64,000 bases of DNA from Desulfovibrio sp. (GCA_016208105.1 JACQYS010000027.1:90505-154504), one strand, 5' to 3'; counted from the first letter of the stretch, positions 48,771 through 58,103 are shown. A program made the numbers and translations. The notes: generated by a model from the letters alone, not told the origin.

Positions 48771-49517
48771 ATGGATATAACACGTGAGCAGCGGGCGCAA
48801 ATCACAGGCGCAATACGCGAAAAATACGAGAAAGTGGCGGCAGGCCTACCTGGGCAGTTCAACTACCCGACCGGTGTGAGCGGGTTGGCAGGATTAGGGT
48901 ATGACAACTCCTGGTATGCCCACCTGCCGAAGCAGGTGCAGGAGTGTTTCTGCGGAGTGGGCAATCCCTTCGCCATGGGGATTCCCGGCCCTGGTTTCCG
49001 GGTGATAGATGTCGGGTGCGGGTGCGGGGTGGACACACTTATTGCCGCGAGCTTGGTTGGCCCCGGGGGGCAGGCTGTGGGGGTGGAGAGTTCCTCGGCC
49101 ATGCTGGCCAAAGCCCAGGACAATGCCCGCTTGGCGGGAGTCGACAATGCGATTTTCCTGGATGGAAACGCGGAAACCCTGCCCCTCGAAGATTCCTCGT
49201 ACGATCTGGTCATCTCAAGTGGCGTCTACAATCTGGTGATCGATAAGGCCAAGGCTCTGGCTGAAGCCCTCCGGGTGCTCAGACCCGGCGGGCGACTCCA
49301 GATAGCTGATCAGATGCTCATTGGGGCGGCGCCCATGTCAGCCGAAGACATGGTGGCCTCCTGGTTCACCTGAAAGGGCGGAGCCATTCCGGGAACGGCG
49401 TTCCTGGACATGCTTGGAAAGGCTGGGTTTTCCCAATCCAAGTGCCACGGAGAAAGCGGGTTCAAGAGTTCCCCCGTGACCATGGGAATGCTTTTTAGTG
49501 CTGTAAAACCTCTCTGA
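48771..49517 (+). CDS. ArsM-like SAM-dependent methyltransferase with in-frame UGA, probable selenoprotein
   Basis: Reads as 200 residues to a TGA at 49371, but the same frame continues 48 codons to a second TGA at 49515-49517, and the continuation is homologous. Domain order: N-terminal GVGNPFAMG near 60, motif I VIDVGCGCGVDTLIAA near 79-94, GNAETLPLEDSSYDLVISSGV near 134-154, LRVLRPGGRLQIADQM near 167-182. ASWFT-[UGA]-KGGAIPG then FLDMLGKAGF aligns with the ASW..C..GA segment of arsenite-methyltransferase-like enzymes, so the UGA replaces the conserved Cys. The tail (FKSSPVTMGMLFSAVKPL) is the usual C-terminus. A SECIS-like hairpin follows the UGA. I therefore annotate the full 248 residues with Sec at 201; a nonsense mutation is the alternative. 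Confidence 0.75.
49371..49407 (+). promoter_or_regulatory. UGA codon and candidate bacterial SECIS hairpin
   Basis: UGA at 49371-49373. Downstream, CCGGGAAC (49389-49396) pairs with GTTCCTGG (49400-49407), eight pairs including one G-U, with loop GGC (49397-49399). The loop starts 23 bases after the UGA and begins with G, within the usual spacing (about 16-37) and loop rules for bacterial SECIS elements bound by SelB. Confidence 0.65.
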
Positions 49518-49589
49518 TACGATTGCTGCCTACGGGGCGCAAAGAGGATCGAGAGTTGCCTTCCCGTCTCTCTTTGCGGGTACGGGGAA

Positions 49590-50702
49590 TCAGCCTAAAG
49601 CCGGGCCCAGGGGAGAGCCTTGGCCGCCTGAGCCTCGATTCTCTCCATCAAGCTCATGTGCTGCCAGCAATTGGCCGCAGGCAGCGTAAATGTCTCGTCC
49701 CTTGCTCTTGCGCAGGGTGACGGTGATCCCCTTGTCCCACAGAATTTTCTGAAACGCTTCCACGTCGGCAGGGGCTGGTGTTTTGTACGGCAGTCCAGGC
49801 GACTCGTTGTAGGCTATCAGGTTGACCTTGCCCTTGATGTGAGAGAGCAGTCGGACAAGTTCCCTGGCCTGCTGGGGTGAGTCGTTCACACCTCCCAGCA
49901 ACACGTATTCAAAGGTGATGGTCTCCCGGGGCTTGAGAGGAATCCGCTTGAGCAGTTCCAAAAGCTTGGGAAGTGGGAGGGCCTTGGCGGCCTTGGGCAT
50001 GATCATTTCGCGCAGCTCCTGGGTGGGGGCGTGTAGGGACACGGCCAGCGCGGCTAGTCCTGAACGCCCGAATTCCAGTATCCCTGGGGATATGCCCACA
50101 GTGGACACGGTTATGCGGCGCGAAGAGAAATCCAGGCCTTGGGGATGGAGCAGAGATTCGATGGCCTGCAGAAGATTGTTGTAGTTTAGCAGGGGTTCGC
50201 CCATGCCCATGAACACGAGGTTGCGCAGGGAAAGCTTCGCCCCGGCCTCTGCCAGGTATGCCTTGGCCACCAGCACCTGGCTCAGAATCTCACCAGGGGT
50301 GAGGTTGCGCTGAAGGCCCATCTGCCCGGTGCGGCAGAAAGTGCATGCCATGGCGCATCCGGCCTGGGTGGACAGGCATTGGGTGAAGTGGGTCTTTTCG
50401 GGAATGAGAACCGTCTCGATGCTGGCCCCGCCTGGGAGATCGAGAAGAAATTTTACCGTGCCGTCCGAACTCACCAGCCGGGTGGATACCTGGGGCAGGT
50501 TGATGGAAGACGCCTCGGCCAGCCGGGCGCGGAGCGTCTTGGACAGGTTGGTCATCTCTGAAGGAGAGGCCGCCCCCTTCTGCCAAATCCATTGCCAGAC
50601 CTGGCGAGCCCTGAAAGGGGGCTCGCCAAGGCCGACAACCAAATCTTCCAACTGATGAAAACTGAGATCAAGCAGGTTGGGCTTTGGACCGCCCTGGTTC
50701 AT
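49590..50702 (-). CDS. rlmN: 23S rRNA (A2503-C2) methyltransferase RlmN
   Basis: 370-residue radical SAM enzyme. CAMACTFCRTGQMGLQRNLTPGEI near 114-137 holds the CX3CX2C cluster motif; FMGMGEPLLNYNNLLQAI near 168-185 and SLHAPTQELREMIMP near 224-238 are family segments, and a C-terminal Cys lies in YAACGQLLA near 344-352. It methylates A2503 in 23S rRNA. ATGA overlap with the upstream nucleotidyltransferase/HD gene. Confidence 0.94.
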   Translation of the reverse strand: MNQGGPKPNLLDLSFHQLEDLVVGLGEPPFRARQVWQWIWQKGAASPSEMTNLSKTLRARLAEASSINLPQVSTRLVSSDGTVKFLLDLPGGASIETVLIPEKTHFTQCLSTQAGCAMACTFCRTGQMGLQRNLTPGEILSQVLVAKAYLAEAGAKLSLRNLVFMGMGEPLLNYNNLLQAIESLLHPQGLDFSSRRITVSTVGISPGILEFGRSGLAALAVSLHAPTQELREMIMPKAAKALPLPKLLELLKRIPLKPRETITFEYVLLGGVNDSPQQARELVRLLSHIKGKVNLIAYNESPGLPYKTPAPADVEAFQKILWDKGITVTLRKSKGRDIYAACGQLLAAHELDGENRGSGGQGSPLGPALG

Positions 50703-52024
50703 CCGGACAGCTGCTCCCTGGCGGAGTACTTTTTGACAAAATCAACAGCCTGCTCGACTCCCTGGACGTCGCCAGCGATCTGGGCCTGAAGCAGGGCGTC
50801 GCGAATAACACCCACGGCCGGACCGGGAGGAATGCCCAGGATGGTCATGATCTCCTTGCCGTTAAGAAGGGGTTCGAGCTCTTCCTCACGCACCTCGGTG
50901 CGGTCGAGCATCTTCATGTTGTGGTTGAATTCCTTGTAGTTGCCTCCGCGCGCCTTGATGTCCGCCCGGGCGTGTTCGATAAGCCTTGGGTATTCGTCCA
51001 AACTCTTGAAGCGGCGGATGCCCTTGTCCGTGAGCATGAAGTGGAAGCGCATATGGTGGCGCACCAGGTGACAGACTAGATCTATTTCGTCGTGGGCCAT
51101 GCGCAATCCGCCCAGGAGACGGCGGGTCACCTTGGCACCTACCCGGTGGTGCTGGTGGAAGTTCCACTGCCCGTTGACAATCTCGGCGGTGTGCAGCTTT
51201 CCCACATCGTGGAAAAGGCAGGAGAGGGTTCCAAACCAGTCGTACGGCAGCTCTTCAGGGTAGTGCCGCATGACTGCCAGTGTGTGCTGGAAAACGGATT
51301 CCTCTTCAACATCATTCTTCTTCTGCTTTATGCGGGCCAGGGCCGCGATCTCAGGCAAGAGCCCGTGCAGGATCATGGCTTCATAGAGAAGCCGGACGAA
51401 CACATGCATGTTCTCAGCTTCCACCTTGCGCCATTCGTCCATGATGTCCGAGACCGGAACATAGTCCAGCACCCGTTGCCCGGCGCGCAGGATGGCCATC
51501 CAGGAGTTCGGGCCGATGGGCAGGCCGAAGTTTGCGGAGAAGCGCATGGCTCGGATGGCCCGGAGATAGTCCTGGCGCAGGGTCTGGTCCTGGATGCCCT
51601 TGAAGCGGATGACACCTGAGGAGAAATCCGCGAAGCCGTCCTGAGGGTCCTCGGTGCGAGGCAGATAAGGGCAAGCCAGGTTGGGAGGCAGCTCTTCCGT
51701 TTCGGTGAGCTTCTTGGCCAGGCGAGTGGTCAGGCGGACAAGACATTCTTCAGGGTGGGAGGCCTCGGCGGTATCGGTGTGGTAGAAGTGCAGAAGAGAT
51801 TCGCCTTCCTTCAATTGGGCGAAGGCTTCGCCACGTTCCGGGCCCACGGTGGGGAAAAGCTTCTGAAGCTCTTCGAAATCGGCATCCGTGCAGATATCGA
51901 CTTCCTGGAGGGTGCCTCTTTCCATGAAGGTCTGCTGGAGCCTGGCGTTTATCACATAGGCGTCGTAGCCGTTGCGTATGATGGCCTTGCAAATGCCAAC
52001 CGCGTCTTTGAAAGACTGGTTCAT
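50699..52024 (-). CDS. tRNA nucleotidyltransferase/poly(A) polymerase-like protein with HD domain, degenerate head
   Basis: 441 residues. The order is that of CCA-adding/PAP proteins: head (about 1-120), neck/RNA-binding helices with GIQDQTLRQDYLRAIRAMRFSANFGLPI near 140-167, then an HD domain with VFQHTLAVMRHYPE and CLFHDVGKLHTA near 268-279 (HD pair intact) and VCHLVRHHMRFHF. The head lacks the usual GGxVRD motif and its metal site reads EVDICTD, with the first Asp of DxD replaced by Glu. CCA-adding activity is therefore doubtful and the HD domain may carry the function. ATGA overlaps on both sides (pyrC, rlmN). Confidence 0.78.
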   Translation of the reverse strand: MNQSFKDAVGICKAIIRNGYDAYVINARLQQTFMERGTLQEVDICTDADFEELQKLFPTVGPERGEAFAQLKEGESLLHFYHTDTAEASHPEECLVRLTTRLAKKLTETEELPPNLACPYLPRTEDPQDGFADFSSGVIRFKGIQDQTLRQDYLRAIRAMRFSANFGLPIGPNSWMAILRAGQRVLDYVPVSDIMDEWRKVEAENMHVFVRLLYEAMILHGLLPEIAALARIKQKKNDVEEESVFQHTLAVMRHYPEELPYDWFGTLSCLFHDVGKLHTAEIVNGQWNFHQHHRVGAKVTRRLLGGLRMAHDEIDLVCHLVRHHMRFHFMLTDKGIRRFKSLDEYPRLIEHARADIKARGGNYKEFNHNMKMLDRTEVREEELEPLLNGKEIMTILGIPPGPAVGVIRDALLQAQIAGDVQGVEQAVDFVKKYSAREQLSG

Positions 52025-53319
52025 GAACTCTCCCGAGTAAGCAGCGTGTTTTTCCCGGCCACGTAGACGGATTTGACCAGACCGGTCAGCTCCCGTCCGA
52101 GAAGGGGGGTATTCTTGCCCTTGGATACCAGCGACTGGGCGGTGACGGTCCACCTGGCCGCAGGGTCGAAAAGGATGAAATCAGCAGGGTCGCCTTCCTG
52201 GAAACGGTTGAGGGGCAGGGCGAATATCTCGGCCGGGCGCACGCACCAGGCCGAAACCAGTGCTTTGGCTGAAAGCTCACCGCGAGCCACCAGTCCCCAG
52301 GTCACTGACAGGGCTGTTTCCAGGCCTGAAATGCCGTTTGGCGCCTCATCGAAAGGAGTCTCCTTCTCGTGGGCGGCATGGGGAGCGTGGTCTGTGGCCA
52401 GGGCGTCGATGGTTCCATCCTCCAGCGCGGCCAGCAGGGCTCGCTGGTCTTCGCGCGTGCGCAACGGAGGGTTGACCTTGGCGTTGGTGTCGTAGGTCTC
52501 GCAGGCTTCGTCCGTTAATATCAGGTAATGAGGGCAGGTTTCAGCTGTAACTGGGGCACCCTTGGCCTTGGCCTGGCGGATAACGTCCACGCTCATTTTG
52601 CTGGAGATATGCGCAAGATGGATGGGCACGCCCAAGTATTCGGCCAGGAGGCAGTCCCGGGCAACCTGTATGGCCTCGCCAGCGCAAGGATGACCGCGGA
52701 GTCCCAGGCGGGCGCTGACTACGCCTTCGTTTATTCCGGAGGCAGGGGCCAGGTGAGGGTCCTCACAATGGTCGATGACCGGTATGCCCAGGTCAGATGC
52801 GTACTCAAGCGCGCGCCGGAAAAGCTCGGTGTCCGCAACGGGCCTGCCGTCGTTGGAAAAGGCCTTGCATCCGGCAGCCTTGAGCTCCTCCATGGGGGCC
52901 AGGGTTTTGCCTTCAAGCCCCACAGTCAAGGCTCCCACCGGAAACAGGCGGGGTCCCTTGGGATGAGACCGCGCGGCCTTGTCCAGCATTGTCTCGGTTA
53001 TGCTAGCCTGGTCGTTGACCGGGTCGGTGTTGGCCATGCACATCACGTTGACGAAACCGCCCTTGGCCGCTGCGGCCAGACCGGTGGCGATGGTTTCCTT
53101 CCATTCCTGGCCAGGTTCGCGAAGATGCACATGCACGTCGGTGAGGCCTGGCAAAAGGAGCAAGCCTGATGCGTCAACACTCTTGGCGCTTTCAGGCAAT
53201 GGTCTGGACCCGGTGGGTACCAGGGCCAGGACACGCCCCTTGGCCACGAAAAGGTCCACGCTTGCCTGGGGATTGTCGGCCAGGGCCGCGGAGCGCACCA
53301 CGAGATCAGCTTGGGACAT
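52021..53319 (-). CDS. pyrC: Dihydroorotase
   Basis: 432-residue amidohydrolase closing the dihydroorotate ring. Metal-binding DVHVHLREPGQEWKE near 61-75, FVNVMCMANTDPVND near 89-103, IDHCEDPHL near 179-187, IHLAHISSKMSVDVIRQAKAKG near 233-254, and DALATDHAPHA near 307-317 with the final Asp. It follows pyrB by three bases. Class I type by size and motifs, often paired with PyrB. Confidence 0.94.
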   Translation of the reverse strand: MSQADLVVRSAALADNPQASVDLFVAKGRVLALVPTGSRPLPESAKSVDASGLLLLPGLTDVHVHLREPGQEWKETIATGLAAAAKGGFVNVMCMANTDPVNDQASITETMLDKAARSHPKGPRLFPVGALTVGLEGKTLAPMEELKAAGCKAFSNDGRPVADTELFRRALEYASDLGIPVIDHCEDPHLAPASGINEGVVSARLGLRGHPCAGEAIQVARDCLLAEYLGVPIHLAHISSKMSVDVIRQAKAKGAPVTAETCPHYLILTDEACETYDTNAKVNPPLRTREDQRALLAALEDGTIDALATDHAPHAAHEKETPFDEAPNGISGLETALSVTWGLVARGELSAKALVSAWCVRPAEIFALPLNRFQEGDPADFILFDPAARWTVTAQSLVSKGKNTPLLGRELTGLVKSVYVAGKNTLLTRESS

Positions 53320-53322
53320 GGG

Positions 53323-54255
53323 CTACTCCTTGCGTTCCTTGCGGGTGAGATAGAGGTGCAGAAGGGCCATGCGCACATCAACGCCCGAAGCGACCTGATC
53401 GAGGATGAGGCTTTCGTGCGCGTCGGCCAGGTCGGAAGCGATTTCCCAGCCGCGGTTTATGGGGCCCGGATGCAGCACCACGGCGTGCTTGGCCGCCTTG
53501 GAGAGCCGGGGGATGGTCATGCAGAAGCGCCGGGAATACTCCCGGACGTCGGGGAGAAGCCCGGCCTGCTGGCGTTCAAGCTGCAGGCGCAAGCACATTA
53601 TGGCGTCCACGCCGCGAACGGCTTCGTCCAGGTCGGAAAAGACAGGAACATTCCAGTTTGAAACAGCGTAGGGGAGCAATGTCTTCGGAGCGCACAGGCG
53701 AACCTTGGCGCCGAGCAGGGTGAGCAGACGCACGTTGGAACGCGCCACCCGGCTGTGGGCTATATCGCCCAGGATAAGGACTGTTTTACCCTGAACGTCG
53801 CCCCAGCGTTCGGTGAGGGTGAAGGCGTCCAGCAGGGCCTGGGTGGGGTGGGCGTGCCATCCGTCTCCAGCGTTGATCACGGCGCACTCCAGACGTTCGG
53901 CGATGAACTGGGCCGCGCCGCTCATGTTGTGGCGCATGACGATGGCGTCAGGCTTCATTGCCTGGAGCGTGAGCACCGTATCCTTGAGGGATTCGCCTTT
54001 GACCAGGGAACTGCCGCTTTTTTGCAAAGAAAAAGTGTCCGCGGAGAGACGCTTGCCCGCGACATCAAAACTGGTTTTGGTGCGGGTTGAGGGTTCGGCG
54101 AAAAAGAGGATGACGGATTTGCCCTTGAGGATGGGCACTTTTTTCACGGGCCTGGAATTGATCTCCTGAAACGACTTGGCCGCCCGGAGAATTTCCACGG
54201 CATCGGCCCTGGAGAGCTGGGAGACATCCAGAAGATCCTTGTGTGGCCAGGTCAT
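53323..54255 (-). CDS. pyrB: Aspartate carbamoyltransferase catalytic subunit
   Basis: 310-residue enzyme for the committed step of pyrimidine synthesis. The carbamoyl-phosphate motif is [19 protein letters not shown] near 52-70; [18 protein letters not shown] near 130-147 and [11 protein letters not shown] near 264-274 are further family segments. No regulatory subunit gene (pyrI) is adjacent. First gene of pyrB-pyrC-NT/HD-rlmN. Confidence 0.96.
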   Translation of the reverse strand: MTWPHKDLLDVSQLSRADAVEILRAAKSFQEINSRPVKKVPILKGKSVILFFAEPSTRTKTSFDVAGKRLSADTFSLQKSGSSLVKGESLKDTVLTLQAMKPDAIVMRHNMSGAAQFIAERLECAVINAGDGWHAHPTQALLDAFTLTERWGDVQGKTVLILGDIAHSRVARSNVRLLTLLGAKVRLCAPKTLLPYAVSNWNVPVFSDLDEAVRGVDAIMCLRLQLERQQAGLLPDVREYSRRFCMTIPRLSKAAKHAVVLHPGPINRGWEIASDLADAHESLILDQVASGVDVRMALLHLYLTRKERKE

Positions 54256-54324
54256 ATGGCTCCTTGGGATGGGTGATGGCCGGTGTATACGCGCGCGGTA
54301 TTTTCCATACCTTTCCTTGCCGCG

Positions 54325-55449
54325 TCAATCGCGCAGTGCGGCTTCGAGGTCGGCCGGCAGGATTGCAAATCGTGGAGCCGCTCCGGGGAACAATCCTCCC
54401 AGATGATCAAACCCGAGGACCCGGGCCGGCGCTGAAGTCACCAGAGTCAGGGCTTCAACTTCGGTGAGCGAAATAAATGCCAGCAACGCCCGGAGTTCTT
54501 CCCAGAGATCAAGGTCAGGGGCCGAAGCCAGGGAGTCCGTTCCCAGGCAGCAGGGCACTCCAGCGTCCAGAAACATTCTTGCCTTGGCGCGGCCGGAGCC
54601 GATTATTTCGTTGGAGCGCGGGCAAAGACAGACGGTCACCCCCCGCCTGGCCAGGAGTTCCGCTTCTCGGCTGGTTACATGCACCGCATGAACAGCAAGG
54701 GTCCGGTTGTCCAGAAGGCCCAACGCGTCTGCCCAGGCCACGGGCGAAAGCCCTGGGTGGATGAATTCTTGCGGGAGTATCCGCTGGCGCATGAAGTCGG
54801 CAAAGTCGCCGGTTCCGGTAGCCAGGAGATCAATTTCGCCGGCATGTTCCGCCAGGTGGATCGAGAAAGCTTTGCCGTGGGCCGTGTCCCACTGTTTGGC
54901 CGCTTGGAGCGAATCCGGTCGCGTGGAGTAAAGGGAGTGTCCTGCCAGACTCAACTTCCCGGTAACGACTACGGGCAGAGCATTGTCTTCGTGGTAGCCG
55001 AAGCGTTCATGCTGAATGATATAATCGATTCCCCTGGCGTCCAGGCCTGCGGCAACGAGGCCAGGGTTGCGGCTGGTGATGTCCGCCACGGCGGCGGTAC
55101 CGCAGGCGGCGAGTTGATCGGCCGCAGAGGCAATTGATGCGGAGTCAGCTGCGGCAACAGGCTGCGCGATGAGCCAGCGCACCCACGGCAGGAATCCTTC
55201 ACCGCGCATAGGCGGCAGGCCTATATGGGAAAGCTCCAGGTGGGTGTGGGCGTTTACGAGCCCGGGCAAGAGGGTCACTTCGCCCAGGTCTCGGACATCG
55301 GCCGGAGAGAGGTTCTTCATCTCGTTCCACGTGCCGACCGCCGCAATCCGGCCCTGGTGAACGGCCACGGCTCCGTTTGGGACAATCTCCTTGCCGGGAA
55401 CCATGGTGGCCACCCTGCGGGCCCTTAGCGTATACGATTCGTCATTCAT
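54325..55449 (-). CDS. Amidohydrolase, possible aminofutalosine/adenosine-type deaminase
   Basis: 374 residues of the SsnA/MtaD-like amidohydrolase family. Metal-binding LLPGLVNAHTHLELSHIG near 59-76, FSIHLAEHAGEID near 190-202, LAVHAVHVTSREAELLARRG near 253-272, and CLGTDSLASAPD near 302-313. NAHTHLELS is common in aminofutalosine deaminases of the futalosine menaquinone pathway; the following radical SAM gene is not the classic partner, so this is a guess. The radical SAM gene overlaps its start by eight bases. Confidence 0.72.
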   Translation of the reverse strand: MNDESYTLRARRVATMVPGKEIVPNGAVAVHQGRIAAVGTWNEMKNLSPADVRDLGEVTLLPGLVNAHTHLELSHIGLPPMRGEGFLPWVRWLIAQPVAAADSASIASAADQLAACGTAAVADITSRNPGLVAAGLDARGIDYIIQHERFGYHEDNALPVVVTGKLSLAGHSLYSTRPDSLQAAKQWDTAHGKAFSIHLAEHAGEIDLLATGTGDFADFMRQRILPQEFIHPGLSPVAWADALGLLDNRTLAVHAVHVTSREAELLARRGVTVCLCPRSNEIIGSGRAKARMFLDAGVPCCLGTDSLASAPDLDLWEELRALLAFISLTEVEALTLVTSAPARVLGFDHLGGLFPGAAPRFAILPADLEAALRD

Positions 55450-56503
55450 GATGGCGTACGAAAAGTAAAAGGTCTTCCCTGTTCTCGAAGAGAACGCAAT
55501 CTCTGCTCAGTCCGAGAGTCTCATACACGGATTCCAGTTCTTTGGCATGCCCCCAGAATTCGCCGCTCAAACGCTCTGGAAGGGCCAGGGACTTGGCTTG
55601 CCGGCCTTTCAGCCGGGAGGTTATCTCCATGAGTAGGGCTTGAGCTCGAACCATGGAACCCAAAGCAGGGTGCCGTGGCCCAGCCAGCACGGCTTCCTCA
55701 AGAGCGGGCTCGAACGCGAGCCCTATTCGGGCAACCGAAATTCCAGCCCTCCACAAGCAGAGCACTGCCTCGGCCAGCTCCTTAACGGTGGTTTCCAAGG
55801 ACCAGGGAGCGAAGACTCCTACACGATAGAGCGGTTCAAGGCCCGTACCGGCCAGCACGAGGCAGGGGTGCAGACGGACCATGTCCGGCTTGATGGCCAC
55901 ACACTCGGCGATGTCTTTGCCGAAGGCCTCAGTGCTGTGCCCGGGCAGACTCGGCAGCAGCTGCAGCCCAAGGCGCAGCCCAGCAGCTCTGATCCGCTCA
56001 CAGGCCTCGCGGGTGTCCTGGCCGGTGTGCCCGCGGCACGCGGTTTTGAGAACCGCCTCGTCAAAGGTTTGCACTCCCAGTTCAACCATGTCCAGGCCCA
56101 TGGAAACCAGACGCTTTAAGAGCGCCTCATCCGTGGCGTCCGGCCTGGTGGAACAGCGTATCGCACTGACGACGTCAAGATGTTTGTACCTTGCTGCGAC
56201 TTCAAGGAAGGCTAGGATCCATTTTTCTGGAAGAGCGGTAAATGTGCCGCCATAGAAAGCGAGTTCAACCGGGGGACCCTCCTGGGCTTTTGCCAAGTCG
56301 CGGACCATGGAGTCGAAGGCCTGCTGGATATTTGCCTGGGGACGGCCCGTCTGCAGATGTTGGGCGCAAAAAATACAATGTCCCTCGCATCCGGCCTGAG
56401 GTGTGAAAACCGGCAGTATCCGGTGCTTGACGACCTTTGGCGCCGGGTGAAGGAACCTCATTGGTGCCAAAGGTGCGGAAACTTTTTCACTTCCCTCTTG
56501 CAA
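55442..56503 (-). CDS. Radical SAM protein (Elp3/HemN-like)
   Basis: 353 residues. Cluster motif CEGHCIFC in FTPQAGCEGHCIFCAQHLQTG near 34-54, VELAFYGGTFTALPEKWI near 78-95, a second conserved block MGLDMVELGVQTFDEAVLKTACRGHT near 133-158, and a final segment HLxPxxVLAGTGLEPLYRVG-like near 210-230. It resembles the N-terminal radical SAM half of Elp3-type and HemN-like proteins. Substrate unknown. TTG 56503 has GGGAGA about seven bases upstream; ATG 56461 is the alternative without a ribosome site. Confidence 0.78.
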   Translation of the reverse strand: MQEGSEKVSAPLAPMRFLHPAPKVVKHRILPVFTPQAGCEGHCIFCAQHLQTGRPQANIQQAFDSMVRDLAKAQEGPPVELAFYGGTFTALPEKWILAFLEVAARYKHLDVVSAIRCSTRPDATDEALLKRLVSMGLDMVELGVQTFDEAVLKTACRGHTGQDTREACERIRAAGLRLGLQLLPSLPGHSTEAFGKDIAECVAIKPDMVRLHPCLVLAGTGLEPLYRVGVFAPWSLETTVKELAEAVLCLWRAGISVARIGLAFEPALEEAVLAGPRHPALGSMVRAQALLMEITSRLKGRQAKSLALPERLSGEFWGHAKELESVYETLGLSRDCVLFENREDLLLFVRHHE

Positions 56504-56575
56504 AAAAAATTCTCCCGCGCTACCAGCTGGTTATATGGGCTAGGCCGTCAAGCGTAACCCGGTTCTGAGGATACA

Positions 56576-56995
56576 ATGAAAGAGAGCGACTGCCTATTCT
56601 GTAAAATCGTCAGGGGAGAGATCCCCTGTGCCAAGGTTTTTGAAACAAACACGGTGCTTGCCTTCCTGGATATCGCCCCCATCAACAAGGGCCATACCCT
56701 GGTTATCCCGAAGGCGCACCACGAGAACATTTGGGACCTGCCTTCCTCGCTCGCGCCTGACCTTACGGACGTGATAAAAAAAGTCGGACAGGCGCTCAAG
56801 GATGGTCTCGGCGCACAGGGCATGAACCTGGGAATGAACAACGGTGCCGCTGCGGGACAATTGGTGCTTCATGCCCATTGGCATCTGATCCCAAGGTTCG
56901 GGGACGACGGACTCAGCCTGTGGCCCCAGAAAAGCTACTCGGACCAGGAAGAGATGAACCGGACGGCGCGTTCCATCTCTGATTCAATTCGCTAA
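56576..56995 (+). CDS. HIT-family (HinT-like) nucleotide hydrolase
   Basis: 139 residues. CLFCKIVRGEIPCAKVFE near 6-23, VLAFLDIAPINKGHTLVIPKAHHENIWDLP near 28-57 and the histidine triad LVLHAHWHLIPRF near 102-114 (HxHxH). Hydrolyses nucleoside phosphoramidates or related compounds. 25 bases upstream of the IHF-like gene. Confidence 0.92.
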   Translation: MKESDCLFCKIVRGEIPCAKVFETNTVLAFLDIAPINKGHTLVIPKAHHENIWDLPSSLAPDLTDVIKKVGQALKDGLGAQGMNLGMNNGAAAGQLVLHAHWHLIPRFGDDGLSLWPQKSYSDQEEMNRTARSISDSIR

Positions 56996-57020
56996 CCCCT
57001 CGACGCTCTCGGAGGACGCC

Positions 57021-57323
57021 ATGAGTGGGAAGACGCTCACGAAAGCTGACATAGTCGACTACATCTACGAGAAAACCGAGAAAAACAGGGCCGAAGTCAA
57101 AGTCCTGGTAGACAACCTGCTCGACATCATGAAGCAGGCTGTCAAAAAAGACAATTCGCTGCTTATCTCGGGTTTCGGCAAGTTTGACGCCTACGACAAA
57201 CGGGCTCGCAAGGGTCGCAACCCGCAGACCAGCGACTCCATTGTCCTTCCTCCCCGCAAGGTTGTGGTTTTCCGCCTGTCCCGCAAGTTCAGGGCGGAAT
57301 TAAACCCCGACGAGGTGCTGTAA
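57021..57323 (+). CDS. ihfA: Integration host factor alpha-type/HU-family DNA-bending protein
   Basis: 100 residues. TLTKADIVDYIYEKTEKNRAE near 5-25, LLISGFGKFDAYDKRARKGRNPQTSD near 47-72 with the RxGRNPxT arm motif that bends DNA, and RKVVVFRLSRKFRAELN near 80-96. IHF-alpha-like rather than plain HU by the arm and C-terminal helix, but alpha/beta/HU assignment is inferred. GGAGG five bases upstream. Confidence 0.88.
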   Translation: MSGKTLTKADIVDYIYEKTEKNRAEVKVLVDNLLDIMKQAVKKDNSLLISGFGKFDAYDKRARKGRNPQTSDSIVLPPRKVVVFRLSRKFRAELNPDEVL

Positions 57324-57401
57324 GCCCGTCTCTCCCGGCTGTTGGGATGGCGCCCCTCGGGACGCCTCCCACTTGCCATGGAACGCCAGACATCTCGTAG
57401 G

Positions 57402-58103
57402 TTATTGGGCCAACACGAACGCATCGGGAAATTCGACGGAAAGAACCTCCTGGACGGCCTTGGCTTCGTCCAGCGTTGCGAATGTACCTGCCTGGACCCT
57501 CCAGAGGTTCTGCCCGCTCTGGGGGCCTTCCTGTGTGCGCGTCTGAGAGTAGCCGCGAAGAAACATCCGGGCTGCAAGACGTTCTGCGTTATCGCGTACG
57601 GCAAACGCTCCCACTTGTACGAAGAAGGGGCCGGGCAACTGTCCATCGGTCATGCCGGGAACATCCCCTTCCGTGGCGAGCCGGACCCTGGCGCTCCCCT
57701 TCCCGTAAAAGCCCAATGCTTTGGCTCCTTCCGGAGTGAGGTCGATGCAGCGCCCGGAAACGAACGGGCCCCGGTCGTTCACCCGAACGGTAACTTCCTT
57801 GCCGTTCTCGATGTTCGTCACCCGCAGCATGCTGTTCATGGGGAGCACCTTGTGGGCGCAGGTGAGATCTCCGGAGCGAAGACGTTCCCCATTTGCCGTG
57901 ATTTTTCCAGAGAACCACCCAGGTTCGTACCAGGAGGCGTACCCTTCCTCCCTGAAGCCTGCGGCACTGGGCAGGGGATGGTAAGTCTTACCCTTGATGG
58001 TGTAGGGGCGCTGAGTGCCTTTTCCGGCACCACGTGGCGTGTGGGACGCGCAGGACGCGGCCAAGAGGACCGCAAGAAGTACTGAAAGAACCCGAATCCA
58101 CAT
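57402..58103 (-). CDS. rlpA: RlpA-like lipoprotein with SPOR domain
   Basis: 233 residues. Lipoprotein signal with lipobox LAASC (Cys at 18), then a double-psi beta-barrel domain: GYASWYEPGWFSGKITANGERL near 53-74, VTVRVNDRGPFVSGRCIDLT near 108-127, AAxxLG-like GAKALGF. A C-terminal SPOR domain (about 155-232) FFVQVGAFAVRDNAERLAARM binds denuded septal glycan. Acts at division as a lytic transglycosylase or structural protein. Confidence 0.92.
   Translation of the reverse strand: MWIRVLSVLLAVLLAASCASHTPRGAGKGTQRPYTIKGKTYHPLPSAAGFREEGYASWYEPGWFSGKITANGERLRSGDLTCAHKVLPMNSMLRVTNIENGKEVTVRVNDRGPFVSGRCIDLTPEGAKALGFYGKGSARVRLATEGDVPGMTDGQLPGPFFVQVGAFAVRDNAERLAARMFLRGYSQTRTQEGPQSGQNLWRVQAGTFATLDEAKAVQEVLSVEFPDAFVLAQ

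Noticed and set aside
48771..49373. Truncated methyltransferase pseudogene ending at TGA
   Set aside because: The frame continues with family-specific sequence, the TGA lies at a conserved Cys and a SECIS-like hairpin follows; recoding explains this better, though a nonsense mutation is not excluded.
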